Shown one piece after another: positions 25,088 to 33,984 of a stretch of DNA of 64,000 nucleotides. The position numbers and the translations under genes were made by a program. Under the pieces are notes generated by a model that saw only the letters and a list, made by a program, of their open reading frames with translations, did not search any database and had not been told where the DNA came from. The stretch covers positions 558,001 through 622,000 of the forward strand of contig CP129491.1 of the NCBI GenBank assembly GCA_030584105.1. Direction: 5' to 3'. Source of the DNA: UTCHB3 sp002050155. GTDB taxonomy: Bacteria > Bacteroidota > Ignavibacteria > Ignavibacteriales > Ignavibacteriaceae. The first letter of the stretch is position 1; the number at the start of each line of letters is the position of its first letter.

Positions 25088-27079
25088 TAAAGAATTGTTG
25101 ACGGAGGAAATGATGCCTTCTTTCAGGGCATCTTTCCTTCTTCTTGAAGCAACGGAATCGAATTTAACTTCTATGAGTGTAGGTTCAGGTGAATCAAAAA
25201 ATTGTGTGAAAGCCTCAGAAAGGTCTTTTTCCGATTTAATTTCCCTCTGTTTGATACCATAAGCTGCCGCAATTTTTTGAAAATCAAGTCCTGTATCAGT
25301 TTTAAAGAAGGTTTTGAAGTCGTCTGTCCGGTTAAGTTCCTCACCTGAAAAACAATCTTTTTCGGGGCTGTTTTTGCCGTTTTTTTCTTCAAACTTTTCG
25401 TTGCTTAGTTTCTTTTCAGCCGGATTTTTTCCCCCTGTTTCATCCGCAGTGTTTTTTCGGACCGTTTCATCCGCAGTGTTTTTCCCGATAAATTCCTCTG
25501 CAGTGGTTTTTTCAACCGATAAATGGGCGATGCTTTTTTCCTCACCTCGAGGATTTCCCCCGGAAGTTTCACCCAACACTTCATCAAAAACGGGAAGGTA
25601 CTCAAAAATGCTTCCGCCTCCGTTGTTAATAAGTAAGATTAATAACGGTATTTTCTTCCCCGCCACCAACTGCAGTGAGTTGTTATCGTAGTGGAAAGCT
25701 AAATCACCAATCACGAGAACGGTCGGCAGTTGAAAACCGGTTGACACACCGGCAGCAGTTGCAATTATCCCATCAATTCCGCTTGCCCCGCGGTTAACAA
25801 ACACCCTGTTTCTGAAAAGCTCGCGCACATAGTCAAAATCTCTTACAGGAAGACTGTTAGAGAAGAAAACGGGGATATCTTCTTTATCCTGCAGAAGTTG
25901 TGCAATTCCGGCAGTAAGCTCAACTTCGGAATTAATCGATAACTCTTTGAACGATTCCTTCTGAAAATCTGAGAATACTTTGTCAATTTTTTTTATGAAT
26001 TGGTAAGAGGCGGTTCTTCTGTGTGCAAACCCGGTTTCAGAACTGAGAAGTGAGTTGATTGCATCCATATCGTTGATTTGAACAGTCAGCTTATTATCAG
26101 CGGGTTTGCCCAAGCCCTCGCCCTTAACGCTGATGTTTATAAGCGCTTTATTCCACCGGCTGAAAAATCTCTCAATGTTTTTCGAAGTAAAATTTCTTCC
26201 AAACACGATTATTTTATCGAAATCGAGCATTTTTTTAAAATTTTTCGAAAGCAACAGATTGCCAAAATTTCTGACAAAAGGTTGGTTAGAAAGTCCCGGC
26301 AGTTTCCATGGTGCTTCCACACAAACGGGGATTTTGAATTTATCGGAAAATTGTGCGCACTTTTTAATAAACTCTGCCGAATAGGCTGCATTTCCCAGAA
26401 CCACTAATACATTTTCTTCTGAACCAATCAATAAATTAATATTTTTGCTAAATTCACGAGGAAAAGGTGCGCCGGGAAACCCGTCAATTCTTTCTTTTAA
26501 TCGCCGCAGTATTTCTTCGTTAATCTCAGTATCAACTGAACCGGGTTCCAACGGTTTTTCAAACGGAATGTTCACATGAACGGGCCCGTTGTACGGGTGG
26601 ATTGAGTTTTCCCAGATTGAGGCAGTAACTTTTATAGTATTTACAAACGCTTCTTCGGAGTTCTCCGGAAGCCCTAAATCGAAATAATGGTCGCAGTTTG
26701 CAGCGTAAATTTGGTTCTGATTGATGGTTTGGTTAGAACCTGAGTTTCTTAGGTAAGGAGGTCTGTCTGCAGTTAATATAATCAGCGAAAGACGCGAGTT
26801 ATGCGCTTCAATTATTGCCGGGTAAAGTTCCGCTACCGCGGTTCCCGAAGTGCAGACCACTGCAACCGGTTTACCCGTTGATTTTGCAAGCCCAAGAGCG
26901 AAAAAACCGGATGCCCTCTCATCAATTATTGGGTGTTTGTTCAGCTCTTTTTCAGCGGCAAAAGCCATCGTCAACGGCGTGTTTCTGGAACCGGGTGAAA
27001 TGCAGACATTATCAAGCCCCAACTTTATCAATGTTCTGACAATTAATCGTGATCTGAAATAATTAAGGTTAGTTTTCAT
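25004..27079 (-). CDS. menD: SEPHCHC synthase MenD with a repeat-rich insert and an overprinted tail
   Basis: ThDP-dependent enzyme joining isochorismate and 2-oxoglutarate in menaquinone synthesis. Family features are SPGSRNTPLTMAFA (about 24-37), FALGLAKSTGKPVAVVCTSGTA (about 61-82), RGASGIDGIIATAAG and the ThDP/Mg motif GDLAFHYDN...NNGGGSIFEYLP. At 691 residues it is about 110 longer than usual. Most of the excess is a Glu/Lys/Asn-rich insert (about 500-595) with 9-residue repeats (TAEEFIGKN, TADETVRKN, TADETGGKN, PAEKKLSNE). It sits after the NNGGGSIF loop and before TGLDFQKIAAAYG. The last 28 residues come from a duplicated piece of the neighbouring gene. It lies downstream of menF, same strand. 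Confidence 0.93.
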   Translation of the reverse strand: MKTNLNYFRSRLIVRTLIKLGLDNVCISPGSRNTPLTMAFAAEKELNKHPIIDERASGFFALGLAKSTGKPVAVVCTSGTAVAELYPAIIEAHNSRLSLIILTADRPPYLRNSGSNQTINQNQIYAANCDHYFDLGLPENSEEAFVNTIKVTASIWENSIHPYNGPVHVNIPFEKPLEPGSVDTEINEEILRRLKERIDGFPGAPFPREFSKNINLLIGSEENVLVVLGNAAYSAEFIKKCAQFSDKFKIPVCVEAPWKLPGLSNQPFVRNFGNLLLSKNFKKMLDFDKIIVFGRNFTSKNIERFFSRWNKALINISVKGEGLGKPADNKLTVQINDMDAINSLLSSETGFAHRRTASYQFIKKIDKVFSDFQKESFKELSINSEVELTAGIAQLLQDKEDIPVFFSNSLPVRDFDYVRELFRNRVFVNRGASGIDGIIATAAGVSTGFQLPTVLVIGDLAFHYDNNSLQLVAGKKIPLLILLINNGGGSIFEYLPVFDEVLGETSGGNPRGEEKSIAHLSVEKTTAEEFIGKNTADETVRKNTADETGGKNPAEKKLSNEKFEEKNGKNSPEKDCFSGEELNRTDDFKTFFKTDTGLDFQKIAAAYGIKQREIKSEKDLSEAFTQFFDSPEPTLIEVKFDSVASRRRKDALKEGIISSVNNSLSDFDKYLATEQNQQIQEPDDYLRNRTR
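25411..25518 (-). repeat. 27-bp in-frame tandem repeats in menD
   Basis: Units at 25492-25518, 25465-25491, 25438-25464 and a more diverged one at about 25411-25437 encode 9-residue blocks of the type TA(D/E)E-x4-KN. The two middle units share ...TTTCATCCGCAGTGTTTTT on the plus strand. All lie inside the insert that interrupts the conserved ThDP domain. Confidence 0.88.
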
Positions 27080-27134
27080 TTCTGCCTATTTACACGCCAA
27101 GAACAAAACTGTCAAAAATCTGAAAAAGTCAAAA

Positions 27135-28685
27135 TTAGTTTTCATCGGTGAAAAGGGAAGTGAGAGGTATAAATTTCAGATTTGTTTCTTCGTACTCGCT
27201 ATCGGGGTCTGAGCCTTCCACAATACCGCAACCTGCAAAAAGGGTTGCTTCATTATTATCTATAAACCCACACCTGATTGATACGAAAAATTCTGCACTT
27301 TCCTCACCATTAATATATCCGAGCACGCCACCGTAAAGGTTTCGTTTTCTCTTTTCGATTGAATTAATGAGATTTGCAGCCTGAATCATCGGCTCTCCGC
27401 AGAGTGCAGGGGTTGGGAAGAGGAGTCTGCTAATTTCAATTGAGTTTGCCCCTTTCTTCAGGGTAGCCGTTATGTCTGTTTTTAAGTGAGTAACATTCGC
27501 CAACCGTTTAAATGAAGGTTGGGCTTCAAAAGTTATGTTATCGGCTACTGAATCCAGGTGCGAAACTAAATAATCCCTTACAATAATGTGTTCATTTATC
27601 TCTTTCGCTGAGGCAAAAAGTTCTTCTTCATTGTGAATTTGTTCACTCAGATTGACAGAAGATCGAACAGTTGCCGCAACTGCTTCTGTTGAAATTGTGT
27701 TGCCGTGCAGACTAAAAAGCCGTTCTGGCGTTACGGCGATGAAATTTCTACCCGGGTAATTGGTAAAAATAATTGCACAACCGGAATACTTGGCTTTTAA
27801 TGATTCAACAGCGGAATGGAAATTAAATTTACCTGAAAATTTGATTTTTCTATCGCGGGAAATAACCCCTTTGGTTATTTGATTAGTATAAATTGCCTCT
27901 TTAATGGCATTAATACCGGCGGTGAAATCATCTTTTTCACCATCCTGAATCTCTAAAAGTTTTACGAAACTGCCCGGTTGCGCAATTTTTGATTCGTCGG
28001 ATTTAGAAGTTATTAAAACCTGTGAAATTGAGCGGAGAAAATCCTCATAAATCTGACTATGAGGGCGAGTATCTGATGAAAGTGAATTTATTTTAACGGT
28101 AGTTACGCCCGACTCAGTTTTTATAATAATTTTTGGGAGAGTAAAACGGGCGTACGGAATCCCTTCACTGCTTTCAAAAGGAAATGAAATGTACCCAAAC
28201 AGTTCACAATTTGTTTCATTCTTTTGTCCTCCGTTTTCCCCGGTATTACGACCACCGTTCAAATCAACACTTTCCTGAGAAAGTATATCACTCTTTGGCA
28301 GTAAACCTTCATACGGCAACACATCACCATTAGGTAACACATCTTTTTTCAGCAGCACATCACCTTGAAAATGTTGCATATTTCGGTGTGGATTAAAAAG
28401 AAAGCCGTTCGTTTTTTTTGTCAGTTGTGCAAGGTCGTAATAATCTTCCGCTACAAAATCTTTCACCGAACCAACAGCCAGATATTCCCAATTCTCGGAC
28501 GGAGAACAGATATAGAACATCTCTTCAGAAAGTAAATCAAGAAGCGCACCCGGAACGATGGTGCCTTCTTCAGGTGTAAAAACTGAACTGTTTACACCAT
28601 CAAGTGCTGCAGAGGTAGTTGATACTTCGTTCAAACTATTCTTCAATCTCTTTAAATCTGTAACCAACGCCTTTAATTGTTTCAA
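27135..28685 (-). CDS. menF: Isochorismate synthase MenF with hexapeptide repeats
   Basis: Converts chorismate to isochorismate, the entry to menaquinone synthesis. The 516-residue protein carries the chorismate-binding signatures FSGKFNFHSAVESLK, FIAVTPERLFSLHG (about 320), TEAVAATVRSS, HLKTDITATL, LFPTPALCGEP (about 425) and NLYGGVLGYI. Residues 109-138 are five 6-residue repeats (DVLLKK, DVLPNG, DVLPYE, GLLPKS, DILSQE), followed by a Gly/Asn-rich stretch, in a region where homologues vary. An ATG at 28685 overlaps the response regulator gene by 50 bases. A TTG immediately after that gene's stop is the alternative start. Confidence 0.92.
   Translation of the reverse strand: MKQLKALVTDLKRLKNSLNEVSTTSAALDGVNSSVFTPEEGTIVPGALLDLLSEEMFYICSPSENWEYLAVGSVKDFVAEDYYDLAQLTKKTNGFLFNPHRNMQHFQGDVLLKKDVLPNGDVLPYEGLLPKSDILSQESVDLNGGRNTGENGGQKNETNCELFGYISFPFESSEGIPYARFTLPKIIIKTESGVTTVKINSLSSDTRPHSQIYEDFLRSISQVLITSKSDESKIAQPGSFVKLLEIQDGEKDDFTAGINAIKEAIYTNQITKGVISRDRKIKFSGKFNFHSAVESLKAKYSGCAIIFTNYPGRNFIAVTPERLFSLHGNTISTEAVAATVRSSVNLSEQIHNEEELFASAKEINEHIIVRDYLVSHLDSVADNITFEAQPSFKRLANVTHLKTDITATLKKGANSIEISRLLFPTPALCGEPMIQAANLINSIEKRKRNLYGGVLGYINGEESAEFFVSIRCGFIDNNEATLFAGCGIVEGSDPDSEYEETNLKFIPLTSLFTDEN
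28272..28361 (-). repeat. Five 18-bp in-frame tandem repeats in menF
   Basis: Units 28344-28361, 28326-28343, 28308-28325, 28290-28307 and 28272-28289 each start (minus strand) with GATGTG(C/T)TG or a variant. They encode D-V-L-x-x-x or close forms. The 18-bp length keeps the frame. Confidence 0.87.
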
Positions 28686-29334
28686 TCAGTTCGTGGTGTT
28701 CCCCCAATTTCCTGCGGATTCTGCGGACATGCACATCAATAGTTCTTTCAACCACATAAACGCCTTTACCCCATACATTTTTCAAAATAGCCTCCCGAGA
28801 GAAAACGGTGCCCGGTTTGTCGGCTAAAAATGCAAGAAGTTCAAATTCTTTTTTGGGAAATGTCTCTTCTTTAGAATCGATAAAGACGGAAAATTTCCGT
28901 TTGTTAATTTCAAGAGGACCCCGTTTGATTATTACCTCAAGCTTTGCAGCGTTAGCCAGTTGCTTTTCAGAATTGCGGAGAGTGTTTTTAATTCGTGCGA
29001 TCAGTTTTTTTGCAGAAATGGGGATAGTAACAAAATCGTTGGCACCGGCTTCAAAGGCATTAACCTCGTCGCTTTCGGTAGGGTCAGAGGTAAAAAGAAT
29101 AACAGCGAGGTGTTCGGTTCTCTCGTTAGATTTAATTTTTTTACAAATTTCGAAACCGTTTAGATTTGGTGAATTAACGCCAATGAGTAACAGATTCGGT
29201 TTATTTTTCAGATGGTCAATCCCCACGAAGCCATCGTTATGAACCATGGTTGCGAACCCTTCTTTGCCCAGCATTTCTTTGAAGGAGTTAATAATTTCCT
29301 GATTTTTATCGATAATCAAAATATTGCCGAGCAT
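28636..29334 (-). CDS. OmpR-type response regulator lacking the phosphoacceptor Asp
   Basis: A 232-residue protein with a receiver domain (1 to about 118) and a C-terminal winged-helix DNA-binding domain (about 135-232: REAILKNVWGKGVYVVERTIDVHVRRIRRKLG, quoted in parts). The receiver is degenerate. The phospho-Asp position is Gly52 (LLLIGVNSP), the second acidic pocket residue is Lys10 (IIDKNQ) and the conserved Lys is Ile104 (FVTIPIS). Only Asp9 and Thr82 remain. It should thus act without phosphorylation. It is the first gene before menF-menD and overlaps menF, so control of menaquinone genes is plausible but not shown. No sensor kinase is nearby. Confidence 0.88.
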   Translation of the reverse strand: MLGNILIIDKNQEIINSFKEMLGKEGFATMVHNDGFVGIDHLKNKPNLLLIGVNSPNLNGFEICKKIKSNERTEHLAVILFTSDPTESDEVNAFEAGANDFVTIPISAKKLIARIKNTLRNSEKQLANAAKLEVIIKRGPLEINKRKFSVFIDSKEETFPKKEFELLAFLADKPGTVFSREAILKNVWGKGVYVVERTIDVHVRRIRRKLGEHHELIETIKGVGYRFKEIEE

Positions 29335-29335
29335 C

Positions 29336-30337
29336 TTACAGTTTTACCTCCGTTTTCTTTTGTGCAGAAAGGTACATCGCTTCGATAAGTTTAAGGCGGG
29401 AAGCCGAGTCACGCGCGGAAGAAAGGAGCGGGTTATGCCCGTTAATTGCTCCGATGAAATGGTTAAGCTCGTTCTGATACGACTTCTCGAAGTGTATCTT
29501 TCGATTATCGTTAACCATAGGTTTCATCTCGACAAATTGCCCATCCATAACTTTTGTAATCCGTAAAGGGTTAATAAAAGCATTTCCTCTTGTGCAATAA
29601 ACCTCTAAGTTGAAAGAATCTTTCTCGCCCAACATTGTCCATGAAGATTCAATTGAAATCAGCTGCCCTTTGGCGGTCCTAATCATGCTTATTGAAGAAT
29701 CTTCAATATTTTTTGTGTGCTGCGAGAAGTTTTGCGTCGATACCGTTGTCGGTACCGGAAAATCGAGAAACCAAAGAGCCACATCAATCAGAACAATCCC
29801 AAGGTCAAAAATAACCCCACCACCGGCTTCATCTTTCGTGGTAAACCATTTAGCAGAGCTTGATTGAGTTTTGAACCATGAAGATTTAATGTAATAAGGT
29901 TCGCCAATATCACCGGAACCGATAATGCTTTTCAGCAGCATAATATCAGGCCGGAACCTCATATTCATGCCGACCATAGCGATCAAATTTTTTTGTTCCG
30001 ACTTTTCAACAATCATTTCAGCTTCTTTACCGGAACGCGCCAACGGTTTTTCAACTAAAATGTGTTTATTTGCGTCTAAGCAGTCAACTGCTATTTGCTG
30101 ATGTGTTTTAGTAGGAGTTGCAATAATCACCGCATCCAAAGGCATTTTTTTCAGCATTTCTTTATAGTCAGTGAAGTAGTTAGGTATCCTGAACTTAGCC
30201 GCAACTTCAGCAAGAGCCCTTTTATTGATGTCCGCTATAGCGGTAACTTCCGTTTCTTTATTTTTTATCAAATCGGGCAGGTGGATCAGTTGAGCAATCC
30301 CGCCCAGCCCAATAATGCCAAATTTAAGTTTCGCCAT
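29336..30337 (-). CDS. Gfo/Idh/MocA family oxidoreductase
   Basis: A 333-residue NAD(P)-dependent oxidoreductase, substrate unknown, probably a sugar or sugar-like compound. The N-terminal Rossmann fold has FGIIGLGGIAQLIHLPDL (about 5-22). The family motif is ILVEKPLARS (about 93-102), and the C-terminal alpha/beta domain includes GGGVIFDLGIVLIDVALW. It overlaps dxs by one base at its start and ends one base before the response regulator start, so it belongs to the same operon. Confidence 0.88.
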   Translation of the reverse strand: MAKLKFGIIGLGGIAQLIHLPDLIKNKETEVTAIADINKRALAEVAAKFRIPNYFTDYKEMLKKMPLDAVIIATPTKTHQQIAVDCLDANKHILVEKPLARSGKEAEMIVEKSEQKNLIAMVGMNMRFRPDIMLLKSIIGSGDIGEPYYIKSSWFKTQSSSAKWFTTKDEAGGGVIFDLGIVLIDVALWFLDFPVPTTVSTQNFSQHTKNIEDSSISMIRTAKGQLISIESSWTMLGEKDSFNLEVYCTRGNAFINPLRITKVMDGQFVEMKPMVNDNRKIHFEKSYQNELNHFIGAINGHNPLLSSARDSASRLKLIEAMYLSAQKKTEVKL

Positions 30338-32256
30338 CAGATAACCACTTTCTCGACGCTGTCGTCGGCGTGAACGAATTTTTTAATCCGTGCGGCAATA
30401 CCTTCGGCATCCATTTCCAAGAGTTTGTGAAGTTCTGCCTGCGTTCCGTGTTCAACAAATTTATCGGGCAGAGCAATTCGTAAAATATCGTTTTTATAGA
30501 GTTTATCGACGAAATAGTCAGCCACTGCAGAGCCAAAACCGCCCTGAATGGAATTTTCTTCTATTGTAACAATTCGTTTATGTGTAATAGCAATTTTATC
30601 GAGCAAATCTGTATCCAAAGGTTTAACGAAGCGCATGTTCACTAATTTGGCAGAAATTTCGTCATTTTGAAGAATTGGCAAAGCTTTCTGAGCGTTGTTA
30701 ACCATCGAGCCAACCGCAAGAATTGCAACATCAGTACCTTCTTCTAATTCTTCAGCTTTGCCGATTTCATATTGTTCAAATTTTTCGCTGAGTGGAACCC
30801 CCAGGGCGTTTCCTCTTGGGTACCTGATAGCAACGGGTCTGTCTTTCAGTTCAATAGCTGTAAAAAGCATATTTCTGAGTTCGTTTTCATCTTTTGGTGC
30901 CATAATCACCATTCCGGGCACCATACGCAGATATGTAAGATCGAGAACGCCGTGGTGGGTTGGGCCGTCAGCACCCACAAGCCCGGCACGGTCAATTGCA
31001 AAAACAACATGAAGTTTCTGAATGGCAATATCGTGTACAATTTGGTCAATCGCCCTTTGTAAAAATGTTGAGTATATTGCAACAACCGGTGTAATTCCTT
31101 GGGTGGCAAGCCCTGCGGCAAAAGTAACCGCGTGTTCTTCTGCAATTCCCACATCATAAAAATTGTTTGGGCATTCTCTGTGAAGGATGTTCAGCCCTGT
31201 GCCTTCCGGCATTGCAGCAGTGATCCCGACAACTTTCCGGTCCTTTTTAACAATTTCAGTCAGCGTTTCACCAAAAATCGAAGTGTATGAAGGTGGCGCG
31301 CCCGTTTTTTTGTAAACGACTCCTGTTACTTTATCGAATGGGGTAATGCCGTGGAATTTTGGCGAGTTTTTCTCTGCGGGTGAGTAGCCCTTTCCTTTAA
31401 TTGTGTTCGTGTGGATTAAAATGGGGCCCGTAAGGGTTTTTGCCGCCTCGAACACTTTGATAAGCTGGTGGAGATTGTGCCCGTTTATGGGCCCGAAATA
31501 TCTGAAACCAAGGGCTTCAAAAAGCATACCCGGAGTAACAATAGATTTCAAGCCGCCTTCTACTCTTCCGACAGCTCTTCTGAGGCGGTCGCCGAAATTA
31601 TCCATTTTTCCGGTAATTTCCCAGACATAACCTTTGAATTTATTATAGTCCCGGCTTGTTATCAAAGAAGTGAAATAATTAGAAAACTGCCAGACATTTT
31701 CGGCGATCGACATATTATTGTCGTTCAGGACGACAATTAAGTTAGGGTGAAGCATCCCTGCGTTGTTCATCGCTTCGTAAGCCATACCACCGGTCATCGC
31801 ACCATCCCCGATAACAGCGATAACTTTTCGGTCGGTCTCGTTGTATTTATTAGCTTCAGCAATTCCGAGAGCCGCCGAAACAGAAGTTGATGCATGCCCC
31901 GCACCGAATACATCGTATTCACTTTCATTTCTTTTAAGAAAGCCGGAAATCCCGTTGAGCTGTCTGATGGTAGGGAGCAGGTCTTTTCTTCCGGTAAGAA
32001 TTTTATGCGGATAAGCCTGGTGGCCTGTATCCCAGATTATTCTGTCTTCAGGGGTATTAAACACTTTGTGCATAGCCACGGTAAGTTCAACAGCGCCCAG
32101 CCCTCCGCCAAAATGCCCGCCCACCAAAGAGACCACATCAATCAGATATTGTCTTACATCAGTACAGAGTTGTTTGAGTTCAGAGATTGAAAAGTCTCTG
32201 AAATCAGCAGGAACATTAACCTTTGATAAAACGGGGTAGTTGCTTTCATTAATCAT
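30337..32256 (-). CDS. dxs: 1-deoxy-D-xylulose-5-phosphate synthase
   Basis: First enzyme of the MEP pathway: pyruvate plus glyceraldehyde-3-phosphate give DXP, with ThDP. The 639-residue protein shows GGHFGGGLGAVELTVAMH (about 47-64), IWDTGHQAYPHKILTGR, the ThDP motif GDGAMTGGMAYEAMNNAG, HTNTIKGKGYSPAE and IAEEHAVTFAAGLA (about 370). No insertion is seen. Co-location with menF and menD makes sense because menaquinone needs an isoprenoid tail. Confidence 0.96.
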   Translation of the reverse strand: MINESNYPVLSKVNVPADFRDFSISELKQLCTDVRQYLIDVVSLVGGHFGGGLGAVELTVAMHKVFNTPEDRIIWDTGHQAYPHKILTGRKDLLPTIRQLNGISGFLKRNESEYDVFGAGHASTSVSAALGIAEANKYNETDRKVIAVIGDGAMTGGMAYEAMNNAGMLHPNLIVVLNDNNMSIAENVWQFSNYFTSLITSRDYNKFKGYVWEITGKMDNFGDRLRRAVGRVEGGLKSIVTPGMLFEALGFRYFGPINGHNLHQLIKVFEAAKTLTGPILIHTNTIKGKGYSPAEKNSPKFHGITPFDKVTGVVYKKTGAPPSYTSIFGETLTEIVKKDRKVVGITAAMPEGTGLNILHRECPNNFYDVGIAEEHAVTFAAGLATQGITPVVAIYSTFLQRAIDQIVHDIAIQKLHVVFAIDRAGLVGADGPTHHGVLDLTYLRMVPGMVIMAPKDENELRNMLFTAIELKDRPVAIRYPRGNALGVPLSEKFEQYEIGKAEELEEGTDVAILAVGSMVNNAQKALPILQNDEISAKLVNMRFVKPLDTDLLDKIAITHKRIVTIEENSIQGGFGSAVADYFVDKLYKNDILRIALPDKFVEHGTQAELHKLLEMDAEGIAARIKKFVHADDSVEKVVI

Positions 32257-32293
32257 TTTTTATTCTCCGGATCAGCGGGATCGTTAACGACCG

Positions 32294-32506
32294 TCAGTTA
32301 CTTTTAAATGAATTTTTGAGTTCAGTTATCTTCAATTCGGCATCTTTTAGCACAACAATGCACTCTTGCGAAAGTTTCATTCCTTCTTCGTAAAGAAGAA
32401 TTGCTTTCTCCAAGTCAATTTCCTGGTCTTCCAGAAGGGCAGAAATTTCTTCAATTCGTTCAAGTTTTTCTTTAAACAGTGAAACAGCACTTTTTTGTTT
32501 ACTCAT
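32294..32506 (-). CDS. xseB: Exodeoxyribonuclease VII small subunit
   Basis: A 70-residue partner of XseA in single-strand DNA degradation. It has FKEKLERIEEISALLEDQE-type helices and LEKAILLYEEGMKLSQEC, the XseB core. I chose the ATG at 32506 (MSKQK) over an upstream in-frame start at 32536 because it gives the usual length and overlaps the xseA stop by only 8 bases. Confidence 0.93.
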   Translation of the reverse strand: MSKQKSAVSLFKEKLERIEEISALLEDQEIDLEKAILLYEEGMKLSQECIVVLKDAELKITELKNSFKSN

Positions 32507-33689
32507 TTTTACCTTCAATGCTAATCTTTGCGTCAATAAAGTTCAGGTCAAACAGCTGTTTTGTATCGAGGTCGGTTGAAACTTTCACCAATTTATTGTT
32601 TTGAGTAACAAAAACAAACCCTTTCCGCATAATCCTTTTATGATCGTTAGCCTTAAGGTGCAGCAAAGCAGAGTTTAACCTGTTTTTTAAATCTTTAATA
32701 TAATTAGCCATGTTGTTATCGAACATGGTAACCGCCAGATCAAGTTTTTGTGCACTTATTTTAATCAAATTAATTGGCGTAGCAACAACGGGCGAGGTGA
32801 TGAACCTGTTTACAATATCTTTTTTAGCCTGAAGGTTGTTGCTAATAGCCGAATCCAACTGTTCAATCTTATCATCCAAAAAAGCGAACACTTTGTTACC
32901 GTCGGGGGTAACGAGTTCCATTGCCGCCGTTGGGGTAGCCGCTCTTAGGTCAGCCACAAAATCTGAGATTGAAAAATCGATCTCGTGCCCAACGGCAGAT
33001 ACAACCGGTATTTTAGAGCGTGCAATAGCCCTGGCAGTAACCTCTTCATTGAACGCCCAAAGGTCTTCCAAACTCCCGCCGCCTCTGCCAACAATCAGCA
33101 CTTCGATGTCGTCGAACTTGTTTAATTCGTCGATAGCTCCGGCAATACTTTCGGCAGCGCCTTCCCCCTGAACCCTTGCGGGCGCAAGCACCAGTTCCAC
33201 TAACGGAAACCGCCTTTTGGCGACCGAAATAATATCCTGCCAGGCGGCACCGGTTGGGGAGGTAACCACGCCAACTTTGCCGGGTGCGTTAGGAATCGGG
33301 CGTTTTTTCGCCTGATCGAATAAACCCTCTTTGTTTAATTTTTCTTTCAGCAGTTCAAAGGCAATCTGCAGATCACCCACCCCCACATTTTTCATAACCT
33401 GCACATCAAGCTGATAGTTTCCTCTGGGGGGATAAACAGAAATGTCGCCCGTTACGATTATCTGCATCCCATTCCGGGGAGTGAAACTAACCCTTTGGTT
33501 GTTACCCCGCCACATTGTGCAAGCGATTGCCGCAGTGGCATCTTTTAGCGTGAAGTACCAATGCCCCGAGCTATGCGCAACAAAGTTAGACACTTCACCC
33601 ACCACCGTTTCCTGTTTGAAATTCATCTCCAAGGTGGCTTTAATTTCAAGTGTTAACTTGCTGACAGACTTGTATTGCGGGAGCTGCAT
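32499..33689 (-). CDS. xseA: Exodeoxyribonuclease VII large subunit
   Basis: Catalytic subunit of exonuclease VII, cytoplasmic. The 396-residue protein has an N-terminal OB-fold (VVGEVSNFVAHSSGHWYFTLKD, about 29-50). The nuclease domain has VGVVTSPTGAAWQDI, RGGGSLEDLWAFNEE (about 200-214) and SAVGHEIDFSISDFVAD (about 230-246). It is slightly shorter than E. coli XseA at the C-terminus. First gene of the minus-strand run leading to menD. Confidence 0.95.
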   Translation of the reverse strand: MQLPQYKSVSKLTLEIKATLEMNFKQETVVGEVSNFVAHSSGHWYFTLKDATAAIACTMWRGNNQRVSFTPRNGMQIIVTGDISVYPPRGNYQLDVQVMKNVGVGDLQIAFELLKEKLNKEGLFDQAKKRPIPNAPGKVGVVTSPTGAAWQDIISVAKRRFPLVELVLAPARVQGEGAAESIAGAIDELNKFDDIEVLIVGRGGGSLEDLWAFNEEVTARAIARSKIPVVSAVGHEIDFSISDFVADLRAATPTAAMELVTPDGNKVFAFLDDKIEQLDSAISNNLQAKKDIVNRFITSPVVATPINLIKISAQKLDLAVTMFDNNMANYIKDLKNRLNSALLHLKANDHKRIMRKGFVFVTQNNKLVKVSTDLDTKQLFDLNFIDAKISIEGKNE

Positions 33690-33984
33690 AAAGAATCAGA
33701 TATTTTAAACATTAATTATACGAAATTAATAGATTATGCTAAAACTCTGAGGGTGAATATCTCGGTAGTATTTCATTTTGTGAAAATATTTTATCGTTTT
33801 GCCGGCAGATTTGGGAGCAGTCAGTGAGGAATAATATATAAGCCGGCGGCATAAACCCCTGTTCCCGGCAATAGTAACGGGTTACGGAGAGAGAAATGGG
33901 ATTTGCCAAAACGCAGTTGAAACCTCCGTACCGGCAATAACAAAGGGCTACAGAAGCAGAAGAACTCCGCAGCAACAACAGAAG
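33690..33984. other. Intergenic stretch with a 66-bp spaced repeat; no convincing gene
   Basis: CCGGCAATA followed by a related GGG(T/C)TAC(G/A)G occurs at 33865 and 33931, with similar flanks over about 35 bases. A 79-codon minus-strand frame (33739-33978) reads through both copies (SVALCYCRYGGF and SVTRYYCREQGF, 22 residues apart). It has no recognised domain and unusual composition, so I treat it as non-coding repeat DNA downstream of the minus-strand gene ending at 33985. Confidence 0.6.
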
